Made by a program: the position numbers and the translations under genes. Below, piece after piece: positions 1-7,386 of a DNA stretch of 64,000 nucleotides (position 1 is its first letter; every line of letters starts with the position of its first letter). The notes under the pieces are model-generated. The model made no database searches. It was not told the origin of the DNA and was given only the letters and a program-made list of their open reading frames with translations. Origin of the DNA: Butyrivibrio sp. FCS014 (GTDB taxonomy: Bacteria > Bacillota > Clostridia > Lachnospirales > Lachnospiraceae); assembly GCF_000526935.1 (NCBI RefSeq), contig NZ_JAHA01000003.1, forward strand, positions 496,001 to 560,000. Direction: 5' to 3'.

Positions 1-96
1 TTCCTTTTTGTTATCCTTTTCCTGTTCTACTATAAGGAAAATGACTTCAATTTCTTGAGCTTCAGACAGCAGAAGAAATTCAGGGAAATCAAGTGA
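1..96 (+). CDS. lspA: C-terminal fragment, probable signal peptidase II (LspA)
   Basis: Frame 1 is open from the window edge to a TGA. It encodes about 31 residues: a hydrophobic stretch rich in Phe, Leu and Ile, then a basic tail. This is what the last membrane helix and cytoplasmic end of a small polytopic protein look like. The stop overlaps the start of the following RluD-family gene (TGATG). The gene just before rluD in Firmicutes is commonly lspA, the lipoprotein signal peptidase. The naming rests on that context and the membrane-helix tail only, since the catalytic Asp residues lie outside the window. Confidence 0.45.
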   Translation, partial: FLFVILFLFYYKENDFNFLSFRQQKKFREIK

Positions 97-1028
97 TGGA
101 AAAAGAGAGCACTATCTTTGAATTTACAGTTTCAGATGAATATGACGGTTTCAGGATCGATAAGCTTTTAAGTGAGCTTATCGATTCTGTTTCAAGAAGC
201 TATATCAAAAAGCTGATCGATGACGGCAAGGTTACCTGCAACGGCAAGAGCGTCAAGGCCAGCTTATCCGTCAAGGAAAATGACAGGATATCGCTGGAGA
301 TTCCTCCCGTGGAAGCTCCGGAGATCCTGGCTCAGGATATTCCTTTGGATATTCTCTATGAGGACAACGATGTCCTTGTGGTAAATAAGCCCAAGGATAT
401 GGTTGTACACCCCTCAGCCGGGCATTATTCCGATACTCTAGTAAATGGGATAATGTATCATTGCAAAGACAATCTCTCAGGTATAAACGGCGTAATGCGC
501 CCCGGTATTGTTCACAGAATAGATAAAGACACAACGGGCTCGGTCATTATCTGTAAAAATGATAAAGCACATCAGAATATTGCGGATCAGCTCAAAGAAC
601 ATTCCATAAACAGGGTATATTACGCAATTTGTCACGGAGTGATAAAAGAAGATGAGGGTGATGTAGATGCTCCCATCGGTCGAAGCGCCAATGATCGTAA
701 GAAAATGGCTGTTGTCAAAACCGGAGGAAAGAATGCATTTACCCATTATAAAGTGTTACAGCGCTTTCCTGTTGATGGATTCACTCTCATTGAATGCAGA
801 CTTAAGACCGGCAGAACACACCAGATAAGGGTACATATGGCCCATATCGGGCATCCTCTTTTGGGAGATGAGGTGTATGGTCCTTCGAAAAAGAGCCGTT
901 TTAAAACAAACGGACAATGTCTGCATGCAAAGACTCTCGGATTTATCCATCCTACAACCGGTGAGTATGTAGAAGTAGATGCACCTTTGCCGGAATATTT
1001 TTTACATTTGATTGAGATACTCAAATAG
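96..1028 (+). CDS. RluD/RluA-family 23S rRNA pseudouridine synthase
   Basis: Converts specific uridines in large-subunit rRNA to pseudouridine. An N-terminal S4 RNA-binding domain covers roughly residues 15-70, with the catalytic domain after it. The catalytic Asp is in the HRIDKDTTG motif near residue 143, and the RTHQIRVH motif typical of the family lies near residue 250. About 310 residues is the usual RluD length. A GTG one codon upstream is in frame, but the ATG overlapping the preceding stop (TGATG) suggests coupled translation and is preferred. The family is certain; the exact target uridines (RluD versus another RluA type) cannot be read from the sequence. Confidence 0.9.
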   Translation: MEKESTIFEFTVSDEYDGFRIDKLLSELIDSVSRSYIKKLIDDGKVTCNGKSVKASLSVKENDRISLEIPPVEAPEILAQDIPLDILYEDNDVLVVNKPKDMVVHPSAGHYSDTLVNGIMYHCKDNLSGINGVMRPGIVHRIDKDTTGSVIICKNDKAHQNIADQLKEHSINRVYYAICHGVIKEDEGDVDAPIGRSANDRKKMAVVKTGGKNAFTHYKVLQRFPVDGFTLIECRLKTGRTHQIRVHMAHIGHPLLGDEVYGPSKKSRFKTNGQCLHAKTLGFIHPTTGEYVEVDAPLPEYFLHLIEILK

Positions 1029-1080
1029 TTTACAATATAATTAAGACCAAGAAGTATTACATCTGTAAAGGGGTGAGCGT

Positions 1081-1719
1081 ATGAACACTATCGTTACAAT
1101 CGGCCGTCAGTTCGGCTCAGGTGGAAGAGAAATAGGGGAGAAGGTAGCTGAGCATTTTGGAATCAAATGCTACGACAAGGAGCTTCTTTCAAGAGCTGCC
1201 AAGGAAAGCGGCTTCTGCGAGGAGATGATCCAGAACCACGACGAGAGACCCACCAATTCATTTCTCTACAATCTGGTAATGGATACATATTCCTTCGGTT
1301 ATAATGCATCCAGCTTTGTTGATATGCCAATAAGCCATAAGGTTTTCCTTGCTCAGTTTGATACAATTAAGAAAATTGCTCAGGAAGGCCCCTGCGTTAT
1401 CGTAGGAAGATGCGCTGACTACGCTCTTACGGATTTTGATAATGTGATCAATCTCTTTATCTACGGCAATGAAGAGTGCAAGATAAAGAGGATCAAAGAG
1501 AGATTTGACGATGTCAAGACCGATGATCAGGCCAAAGACATGATGAACAAGAAGGACAAGCAGCGTCAGAGCTACTACAATTACTATTCCTCCAAGAAAT
1601 GGGGAAGAGCTGACAGCTACGACCTTTGCATCAATTCAAGTGTTCTTGGAATTGACGGAACAGTTAAATTCATCCTTCAGTATATCGAGGATTTTGAGAA
1701 AGCAAGAGGAATACAGTGA
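1081..1719 (+). CDS. Cytidylate kinase-like family protein
   Basis: A P-loop nucleotide kinase-like protein of 212 residues. The N-terminus has a glycine-rich phosphate loop (GRQFGSGGREIGE, residues 8-20), and the rest has the all-alpha/beta layout of small nucleoside monophosphate kinases. It belongs to the family annotated 'cytidylate kinase-like' in Clostridia, which is distinct from Cmk proper, so CMP phosphorylation is only an inference. AAAGGGGTG precedes the ATG as ribosome site. It follows the pseudouridine synthase by about 50 bp and is closed by a good terminator, so the two probably share a transcript. Confidence 0.75.
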   Translation: MNTIVTIGRQFGSGGREIGEKVAEHFGIKCYDKELLSRAAKESGFCEEMIQNHDERPTNSFLYNLVMDTYSFGYNASSFVDMPISHKVFLAQFDTIKKIAQEGPCVIVGRCADYALTDFDNVINLFIYGNEECKIKRIKERFDDVKTDDQAKDMMNKKDKQRQSYYNYYSSKKWGRADSYDLCINSSVLGIDGTVKFILQYIEDFEKARGIQ

Positions 1720-1730
1720 TTATGTAATTT

Positions 1731-1768
1731 ACTTCCAGAGAGACATTTGTCTTTCTGGAAGTTTTTTT
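1731..1768 (+). terminator. Rho-independent terminator
   Basis: ACTTCCAGA pairs with TCTGGAAGT around a short interior, followed directly by a run of seven T. It closes the rluD/cytidylate-kinase-like unit. Confidence 0.9.
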
Positions 1769-1801
1769 CATTTTGGACTAAATTTAATACATATTTAATA
1801 A

Positions 1802-1810
1802 TGTTATAAA
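1802..1810 (+). promoter_or_regulatory. Possible extended -10 promoter
   Basis: TGTTATAAA fits an extended -10 (TGn-TATAAA) about 115 bp before the next gene. There is no convincing -35. A second candidate, TATACT, lies at 1822-1827. The rest of this gap is AT-rich with nothing else recognised. Confidence 0.35.
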
Positions 1811-1923
1811 ATAGTGGGTGTTATACTAAAATCCACAACAAGTATAAAACCTGGAGAAGCATAAGTTTTTATAATTTTTGCCGCAGAATGGATTCTGTGT
1901 GTAGTATTCAAGGAGGAACGCAT

Positions 1924-2511
1924 ATGGCAACTAATATCAACGCCGGCATTAACCAGTATAACAATGTCCGGCAGGCCGGCAGCATGAAGAGTGCCACCGG
2001 TGCTGGCAATGCCAGAGGGCCTTCGAAAGCAAAGGCACCGCAGCAAAAACAGGTAACCGATAAACTCTTTGGAGAGAGTGCAAAATTCGAACTTTCACCG
2101 GAAGTTGAGAAATACGGGAAAGTGGTAGATCTTTTGCAAAAGAAATATGATAATGCCGAAGTATTCGTGGCAGGCCCGGGAGATGATCTTTCACAGATCG
2201 GCGGCGACCTGGAATACAGCATTATCCTATCGGAGGATGAGCTGAATCTTTTGGCCTCCGAGGATCCCAAAGACAAGGAAGCAAAGGATAAGCTTCTTGG
2301 CCAGATTGATGATGCAATGAAGACAATCAGTGATATGAGCGAGAAGATCGGTGAAAGCACCGGGGATGAAGATGAGATCTCGAACTTCGGCATTACAATC
2401 GGAAAAGACGGCAAAATGAATTTCTTTGCGGATATCAACGGCAATTCTCATAAGGCAGATTCACTGGATGGCATTATCCAGAGCCTTGCAGCCGCAAAAA
2501 GTCAGGGATAA
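1924..2511 (+). CDS. Hypothetical protein, Gly/Asn-rich N-terminus
   Basis: I do not recognise this 195-residue protein with certainty. The first ~45 residues are low-complexity (Ala, Gly, Asn, Lys). Residues ~50-150 are acidic and helical, with a segment resembling LSPEVEKYGK and many Asp/Glu. A small C-terminal part has GITIGKDGKMNFFADING, which may form a beta hairpin. There is no signal peptide or membrane segment. It may belong to a Lachnospiraceae family of uncharacterised cytoplasmic proteins (DUF6033-like), but I could not check that. An upstream in-frame ATG at 1888 is rejected because AGGAGG lies seven bases before the ATG chosen here. Monocistronic, with its own terminator. Confidence 0.65.
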   Translation: MATNINAGINQYNNVRQAGSMKSATGAGNARGPSKAKAPQQKQVTDKLFGESAKFELSPEVEKYGKVVDLLQKKYDNAEVFVAGPGDDLSQIGGDLEYSIILSEDELNLLASEDPKDKEAKDKLLGQIDDAMKTISDMSEKIGESTGDEDEISNFGITIGKDGKMNFFADINGNSHKADSLDGIIQSLAAAKSQG

Positions 2512-2548
2512 TATCTAATATCAAAAACATTATATACGGAATACAGAT

Positions 2549-2579
2549 AAGAAGCGGGTTTCACGACCTGCTTCTTTTA
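2549..2579 (+). terminator. Rho-independent terminator
   Basis: AAGAAGCGGGT and ACCTGCTTCTT form an 11-bp stem (one G-T pair) with a TTCACG loop and trailing T-rich sequence. It ends the hypothetical gene. Confidence 0.8.
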
Positions 2580-2666
2580 TTGTGATATAAATACAAGAAT
2601 TACCATTTAATTAACTGCTTAATTAGTAATTAATGCTATTATAAATATAGATTTTCTCTTAATATT

Positions 2667-2675
2667 TGTTATAAT
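2667..2675 (+). promoter_or_regulatory. Extended -10 promoter of the dha operon
   Basis: TGTTATAAT is a perfect extended -10, about 48 bp upstream of the dhaL start. The -35 region is poor, as is common with a TGn motif. The surrounding 100 bp is very AT-rich. Confidence 0.6.
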
Positions 2676-2722
2676 AGTCTATACAGATATAAATTTTTTC
2701 TAAACAGGAGGGCAAATTGCAT

Positions 2723-3343
2723 ATGTCAACAAGAGTTTACGATTGTTTGAAAGCTATAGGTGAGAAGATCATTGAGAATAAAGACTTTCTTACAGAACTG
2801 GACAGGGAGATCGGAGATGCCGATCACGGAGTAAACATGGCAAGAGGTTTTCAGTCTGTTATAGAAAAGGTTTCTCAGGATGATCCCGACATCGGAGCAG
2901 CTCTTAAAAAGACCGGCATGACTCTTTTGTCTACAGTGGGCGGAGCCTCAGGCCCTCTTTACGGTACAGCATATATGGAAGCCGCAAAGGTTTTTGCAGA
3001 TAAACAGACTGTTACTGCCGAAGATTTCAAGGCAGCTCTTGAAGCCGCTATTGCAGGTATCCAGAAGAGAGGAAAGGCCGAAAAGGGAGAGAAGACCATG
3101 CTTGATTCGCTTCTTCCTGCTCTGGACGCATATTCAGAGAAGATTGCTGCAGGCGGAAGTATTGTAGATGGACTTGATGCAGCCTGCGCAGCAGCAAGGG
3201 AAGGTATTGAATTTACCAAGACAATAGCTGCAACCAAGGGACGAGCAAGCTACCTTGGAGACCGCAGTATCGGTCATCAGGATCCGGGTGCTACTTCAGC
3301 AACCATGACCCTTGAAGTAATCAGAGATTTTTTAAAAGGCTAA
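2723..3343 (+). CDS. dhaL: PTS-type dihydroxyacetone kinase, ADP-binding subunit DhaL
   Basis: DhaL carries a tightly bound ADP that is rephosphorylated by DhaM and passes phosphate to dihydroxyacetone held by DhaK. The Mg-nucleotide site is visible as EIGDADHGVNMARG near residues 29-42, with the second signature GRASYLGDRSIGHQDPGA near the C-terminus. Length is 206 residues, normal for DhaL. TTG at 2717 is an in-frame alternative, but the ATG here sits ten bases after AGGAGG and is preferred. First gene of dhaL-dhaM-dhaK, an unusual order since dhaK usually leads. Confidence 0.93.
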   Translation: MSTRVYDCLKAIGEKIIENKDFLTELDREIGDADHGVNMARGFQSVIEKVSQDDPDIGAALKKTGMTLLSTVGGASGPLYGTAYMEAAKVFADKQTVTAEDFKAALEAAIAGIQKRGKAEKGEKTMLDSLLPALDAYSEKIAAGGSIVDGLDAACAAAREGIEFTKTIAATKGRASYLGDRSIGHQDPGATSATMTLEVIRDFLKG

Positions 3344-3358
3344 AACGGGGGATTGTAT

Positions 3359-3751
3359 ATGGTAGGAGTTGTAATTGTTTCCCACAGTTGGAAAATTGCT
3401 GATGGCATCAAAGATCTTACAGACCAGGTTGCGGCACAGGTACCTAACATTATTGCCTGTGGCGGAATGGAAGATAAGGAGATAGGAACCGACGCTATCC
3501 GTATCGAGGAGGCTATCGTAAAAGCAAATCAGGGAGATGGAGTTGTTGTACTTGCGGATCTTGGAAGCGGAGTAATGAGTGCGGAGACAGCCAAGGATCT
3601 TCTTGAGGATGAGAATATTGACATCAGAATAGCAGATGCTCCTCTTGTTGAAGGTGCAATCGCAGCAGCTGTTGCAGCAGCCTGCGGACTTGATATCGAT
3701 AAGGTACAAGCAGCCGCCGAGCAAGCGCGGACTGTAAACAAAATAAACTAA
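3359..3751 (+). CDS. dhaM: Dihydroxyacetone kinase phosphotransfer subunit DhaM (IIA-like domain only)
   Basis: Accepts phosphate from the PTS (HPr) and hands it to ADP on DhaL. The N-terminal VVIVSHSWKIADG holds the phospho-accepting His near residue 9. Small Ala-rich repeats towards the C-terminus are typical of the EIIA-mannose-like fold. About 130 residues means only the IIA domain is present; the HPr and enzyme-I-like domains fused to enterobacterial DhaM are absent, so general HPr must supply phosphate. TTG at 3353 is a weaker alternative start. Sixteen bases separate it from dhaL. Confidence 0.9.
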   Translation: MVGVVIVSHSWKIADGIKDLTDQVAAQVPNIIACGGMEDKEIGTDAIRIEEAIVKANQGDGVVVLADLGSGVMSAETAKDLLEDENIDIRIADAPLVEGAIAAAVAAACGLDIDKVQAAAEQARTVNKIN

Positions 3752-3773
3752 TAACATTATAAGGAGGCGGAAC

Positions 3774-4769
3774 ATGAAGAAACTAATCAATGGGGTCGAC
3801 AACATCGTTGACGAGATGCTGGATGGTATGATCGCAGCTTATCCTAAGTATCTTAAGAGACTCGATGGCTTTGATGTTGTTGTAAGAGCCGGCGGCTCAG
3901 ACGGCAAAGTTGCTCTTGTTTCCGGTGGTGGATCAGGTCATGAGCCTGCACACGGCGGATTCGTTGGCAAGGGAATGCTGGATGGCGCTATCGCAGGTGC
4001 TGTATTCACATCACCTACACCCGATCAGATCTTTGAGGCTATCAAAGCTGCTAACGGTGGAAAGGGTGTTCTCCTTGTTATCAAGAACTATACCGGTGAT
4101 GTTATGAACTTTGAAATGGCTGCTGATATGGCCAGAGATGAGGGCATCGAGGTAGATCAGGTTATTACAGCCGATGACGTTGCTGTTGAGAATTCAACCT
4201 GGACAACAGGAAGAAGAGGAATCGCAGGAACAATCTTTGTACACAAACTGGCAGGCGCTTGTGCTGAGGCAGGCGGAGACCTTGCTGAGGTTAAGAGAAT
4301 TGCCGAGAAGGTTATCGCTAATGTTCGTTCAATGGGTATGGCAGTTGATGCCTGCACAGTTCCCGCAGCAGGAAAGCCCAGCTTTGATCTTGCAGAAGAT
4401 GAGATCGAGATCGGTATCGGTATCCATGGCGAGCCCGGTGTAAACCGTGAGAAGATCGGTTCTGTAAATGATATTGCTGATAAGCTTCTTGCTAAGATTT
4501 TTGCAGAAGGCATCTATAATGCAGGAGATGAGGTTGCTGTTATGGTTAATGGCATGGGCGGAACTCCTCTTATGGAGCTGTTTGTAGCCAACAAGCACAT
4601 CTCTGAAGTCCTTGCAGGCAAGAATATCAACGTATATAAGACTCTTGTAGGCAACTACATGACCTCCCTTGATATGGAAGGATTCTCCATCACACTTCTT
4701 AAGGTTGATGATGAGCTCAAGAAGTTCCTTGATGCTCCCGCTGATACACCTGCATTTGTTCAGGTATGA
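3774..4769 (+). CDS. dhaK: Dihydroxyacetone kinase, substrate-binding subunit DhaK
   Basis: Binds dihydroxyacetone covalently through a His as a hemiaminal, for phosphorylation to DHAP. The early GGGSGHEPAHGGFVGKGMLD signature lies near residues 43-62, and the substrate-binding His is in GIGIHGEPG near residue 218. Length of 331 residues is normal. GGAGG lies a few bases upstream of the ATG. Together with dhaL and dhaM this is a complete soluble kinase feeding glycolysis from dihydroxyacetone or glycerol. No glycerol dehydrogenase or DhaR/DhaQ regulator is seen nearby. Confidence 0.95.
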   Translation: MKKLINGVDNIVDEMLDGMIAAYPKYLKRLDGFDVVVRAGGSDGKVALVSGGGSGHEPAHGGFVGKGMLDGAIAGAVFTSPTPDQIFEAIKAANGGKGVLLVIKNYTGDVMNFEMAADMARDEGIEVDQVITADDVAVENSTWTTGRRGIAGTIFVHKLAGACAEAGGDLAEVKRIAEKVIANVRSMGMAVDACTVPAAGKPSFDLAEDEIEIGIGIHGEPGVNREKIGSVNDIADKLLAKIFAEGIYNAGDEVAVMVNGMGGTPLMELFVANKHISEVLAGKNINVYKTLVGNYMTSLDMEGFSITLLKVDDELKKFLDAPADTPAFVQV

Positions 4770-4807
4770 TAAGTAGTAAAACCAAATAATATTTCTTTTC
4801 CATATTT

Positions 4808-4852
4808 AAACTCCTCCGAAGCCTTCTTCCGGGCTTTTCGGGGGAGTTTTTC
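4808..4852 (+). terminator. Rho-independent terminator of the dha operon
   Basis: AACTCCTCCGAAGCC and GGGCTTTTCGGGGGAGTT form a long imperfect stem followed by TTTTTC. It sits 38 bp after the dhaK stop. Confidence 0.85.
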
Positions 4853-4895
4853 ATTTAATTTCATTTAATAGACTTAATAGACTTAATAGGGTCAC

Positions 4896-4962
4896 ACATA
4901 CAACTATTCGCAAAACACAGGTTTAACGAATAGTTAAACCTGCGTTTTGCGAATTCATATGT
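4896..4962. repeat. Long inverted repeat between convergent genes
   Basis: Arms at 4906-4927 and 4933-4954 pair over 22 bp with a single mismatch around a 5-base loop. The pairing resumes further out (ACATA at 4896-4900 with TATGT at 4958-4962). The core reads GGTTTAAC-GAATA-GTTAAACC. There is no T-run on either strand, so it is not a standard terminator. It lies between the dhaK terminator and the 3' end of the convergent carboxypeptidase gene. Confidence 0.85.
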
Positions 4963-4975
4963 ATTTACTCCGTAC

Positions 4976-4997
4976 GGTTTAACTGATTCGTTAAACC
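4976..4997. repeat. Second, inverted copy of the palindromic core
   Basis: GGTTTAAC-TGATTC-GTTAAACC. Read on the minus strand it matches the core of the larger repeat at 4919-4940 except for one extra base in the loop. The two palindromes are therefore inverted copies of each other about 36 bp apart. Confidence 0.8.
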
Positions 4998-5014
4998 TGG
5001 AAATATTCTATATA

Positions 5015-6148
5015 TTAGCTCGTGTACGTTTCGTAGATGTCTACATGATCGTAAATGCATCTCCAGGAGCTCCAGGCGTCTGCTGTTACGCAGATATAAT
5101 GTGATCCGTCGTTTGAAACCTGGTAACTTGCTCCGCAGCATCCTGACTGATTTACAAAACCCGTTTTAGCTCCAACAACTTCACCGTGAGTATCTTTATC
5201 CTCAATTCTTCTAAGAAACCAGTTTGAAATCTGGATTCCTTCCGGATGCTGAGCTGTTGATGTTGTAAGGTATGTTCTTGCGTTTAAAACCTCGTGACAC
5301 AGCTTGTTTTCTTCGGCTGCCTTCAGTATCATGGCCATATCCATCAATGTACAGTAATGATCCTTGTCGTAAACACCCACACAATTGGTAAAATGCGCTG
5401 TATCTGAAAGTCCGAGTTCTTCGAGTTTTTCATTCATAAGCTCTACAAAAGCTTCCTGTGAACCGGCAACATATTCAGCAAGGCATAATGCCGCATCAGC
5501 TCCTGACGGAAGGATTGTTCCGTAAAGAAGATCTCTTATGGTAACAGTTTCTCCAACTTCAAATCCCACCTGGCTGCAATCGTTGGAAAATACGTAGTCT
5601 CCTATTTCTCTGGTCATTGTGAAAGTATTATCAATGTCATCAAGATGCTCCACAGCCACCAATAATGTAAGGATTTTGGTCATTGAGGCCGGATTTATTC
5701 TCACATTTCCATCTTTTGACGCAACAACCTTGCCGGTATCCAAATTAATTAGTAGACCGTAATTACTTTTCACATTATCGCTTGAGATATATGCGGTATT
5801 ACTGTCCTGCTCAACGATATAACCATCAAAAAAGCTGGCTGATTCATCGGATCTATCCTGATATTTGCTGATCTGGGACAGATCGACATCATTCACGATG
5901 GTATCAACTATTTCTATCTGCTGAGGTACCTCTTCAATGGTAACTTCAGTAGAGGCTTCATCAAGCTTAGAATTTCTTGATTTGCTGATTCCGTGAATAA
6001 TAAAGACAGTTCCCACTGTAACCGCCAAAAGCACGGTTGCAAGCGAACTTAGATGAATGATTATTTCCTTTTTTCTTCTGGATCTATATTCTGACGCAGT
6101 AAGTCTTTTACCGTCCTTCCTGCGATAATTAGCTCTTGAATTCCCCAA
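5015..6148 (-). CDS. D-alanyl-D-alanine carboxypeptidase (DacF/PBP5-like), membrane-anchored
   Basis: Trims the terminal D-Ala of peptidoglycan pentapeptides outside the cell. Counting from the upstream ATG at 6178: a basic cytoplasmic N-terminus, one membrane helix at about 43-62, a linker, then the penicillin-binding fold with SMTK (catalytic Ser ~165), SGAD (second motif, Ala where SxN has Asn, ~225) and KTG (~338-340). The anchor is N-terminal rather than the usual C-terminal amphipathic helix. The TTG start chosen here has GGGAG eight bases upstream, and a promoter (-10 at 6183-6188) would put the transcript start at about the upstream ATG, which has no ribosome site. Confidence 0.85.
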   Translation of the reverse strand: MGNSRANYRRKDGKRLTASEYRSRRKKEIIIHLSSLATVLLAVTVGTVFIIHGISKSRNSKLDEASTEVTIEEVPQQIEIVDTIVNDVDLSQISKYQDRSDESASFFDGYIVEQDSNTAYISSDNVKSNYGLLINLDTGKVVASKDGNVRINPASMTKILTLLVAVEHLDDIDNTFTMTREIGDYVFSNDCSQVGFEVGETVTIRDLLYGTILPSGADAALCLAEYVAGSQEAFVELMNEKLEELGLSDTAHFTNCVGVYDKDHYCTLMDMAMILKAAEENKLCHEVLNARTYLTTSTAQHPEGIQISNWFLRRIEDKDTHGEVVGAKTGFVNQSGCCGASYQVSNDGSHYICVTADAWSSWRCIYDHVDIYETYTS

Positions 6149-6182
6149 CTTTGAATCTCCCGTAAAAAAAATATGCATTGTT

Positions 6183-6212
6183 ATCTTACCATTTTTTTAA
6201 AGGGTACATCAA
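6183..6212 (-). promoter_or_regulatory. Promoter of the carboxypeptidase gene
   Basis: Minus strand TTGATG (6207-6212), 18-bp spacer, TAAGAT (6183-6188). The predicted transcript start, about 6176, lies at the upstream ATG, which favours the downstream TTG start at 6148. Confidence 0.55.
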
Positions 6213-6214
6213 GG

Positions 6215-6244
6215 TTAAAACAATACAATATTTAGTGGTATAAT
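6215..6244 (+). promoter_or_regulatory. Promoter of the Xer-type recombinase gene
   Basis: TTAAAA (6215-6220), 18-bp spacer, perfect TATAAT (6239-6244). The predicted transcript start is about 6251, on the second in-frame ATG of the gene. It is nested back-to-back with the carboxypeptidase promoter. Confidence 0.5.
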
Positions 6245-7339
6245 ATGTACATGCAGACCAATGGAAATGACGCAAAATATTATAACGAACAGGACAGAAT
6301 AAATACCCTTAAGATGCGTGAAGTCTTAAGCTGCCTTCCCTCTTTTTGTAAGCAGTATTTCAGAGGAATTGAGCCTACTACCTCAGCCAGGACAAGACTT
6401 GGCTACGCATACGATCTGAGGGTGTTTTTTGAGTACCTTCATAATGTGAATCCTTCTCTTAAGAATATTGAAGTTAAGAATTTCAAGCTGGATGTTCTTG
6501 AGATGATCGAGCGCGAGGATATTGAGGAATATCTTGAGTATCTCTCACTTTATGAGAAGCAGGAAAAAGAAACAACGAAGGAAAGGACCAATACAGAACA
6601 GGGTAAAAAACGTAAAATGTCAGCCCTTCGTTCCATGTTTTCCTACTTTTATAAGGCCGAGCTTATCAGTAAGAACACTCCCGAGCTTGTGAACATGCCC
6701 AAACTGCACGAACACGAGATCATAAGACTTGAGCCAAACGAGGTAGCTATACTTCTTGATCAGGTTGAAGCCGGTGAAAAGCTCACTAAATCACAGCTTA
6801 AATATCATGAGAAGACCAAAGTAAGGGACGTAGCTCTTCTTACTCTCCTTTTAGGCACCGGAATCCGTGTTTCGGAATGTGTTGGCATAGATATCGAAGA
6901 TATAGATTACGATACCAACGGACTGAATATTCACAGAAAAGGCGGCTATAATACAATTGTTTACTTCCCTGATGAAGTAAGACAAGCTCTTCTTGATTAT
7001 TATGAGGAAAGAAAAACCATAATACCCGTAGAAGGCAATGAAAACGCCTTTTTCCTGTCTCTTCAGAATAAGAGGATATCTGTAAGAGCCGTTGAAAAAC
7101 TGGTGAAAAAATACGCCAGAAACGTCACTACACTTAAGAAGATAACTCCCCATAAGCTTCGCAGCACCTTTGGTACCAATCTTTATAAGGAATCCGGAGA
7201 CATTTACCTTGTTGCGGATGTTCTTGGCCACAAGGATGTTAATACTACAAGAAAGCATTATGCCGCTCAGGATGACGAAAACCGTCGCAGAGCTGCCAGA
7301 ATGGTCAAATTAAGAGAAGACATTGATGATAACAAATAA
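6245..7339 (+). CDS. Tyrosine recombinase, XerS/XerC-like
   Basis: Site-specific recombinase of the Xer type, probably resolving chromosome dimers at dif. An N-terminal SAM-like core-binding domain covers about residues 25-150, and the catalytic domain follows. The full catalytic set is visible: Arg in GIRVSE, Lys in RKGGYN, His and Arg in PHKLRSTF, His in LGHKDV and the nucleophilic Tyr in RKHYAA. Its 364 residues and long N-terminus resemble the stand-alone XerS type more than the ~300-residue XerC/D. No phage or transposon genes and no att-like repeats border it, so a housekeeping role is favoured. ATG 6245 or 6251 could start; neither has a good ribosome site. Confidence 0.8.
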   Translation: MYMQTNGNDAKYYNEQDRINTLKMREVLSCLPSFCKQYFRGIEPTTSARTRLGYAYDLRVFFEYLHNVNPSLKNIEVKNFKLDVLEMIEREDIEEYLEYLSLYEKQEKETTKERTNTEQGKKRKMSALRSMFSYFYKAELISKNTPELVNMPKLHEHEIIRLEPNEVAILLDQVEAGEKLTKSQLKYHEKTKVRDVALLTLLLGTGIRVSECVGIDIEDIDYDTNGLNIHRKGGYNTIVYFPDEVRQALLDYYEERKTIIPVEGNENAFFLSLQNKRISVRAVEKLVKKYARNVTTLKKITPHKLRSTFGTNLYKESGDIYLVADVLGHKDVNTTRKHYAAQDDENRRRAARMVKLREDIDDNK

Positions 7340-7343
7340 AAAA

Positions 7344-7371
7344 GCGCCGGCTGCAAAGATGCAGTCGGCGT
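7344..7371 (-). terminator. Terminator between convergent genes
   Basis: CGCCGGCTGC pairs with GCAGTCGGCG (one G-T pair), with loop AAAGAT. A run of A on the plus strand gives a T-run on the minus strand, so it mainly ends the DHH gene and may also stop transcription from the recombinase gene. Confidence 0.8.
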
Positions 7372-7386
7372 ATTATTGTGCCAAAA

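Noticed and set aside
1908-2444. Minus-strand frame of 178 codons opposite the hypothetical gene
   Set aside because: The plus-strand gene has AGGAGG, promoter and terminator in the right places; the opposite frame has none.
4859-4890. Short tandem copies of GACTTAATA after the dha terminator
   Set aside because: Only two full units; too short to separate from AT-rich chance repeats.
6245-7339. Integrase of a mobile element
   Set aside because: No phage, plasmid or cargo genes, no tRNA and no att-like direct repeats border it, and the neighbours are housekeeping genes. The XerS-like layout fits chromosome dimer resolution.
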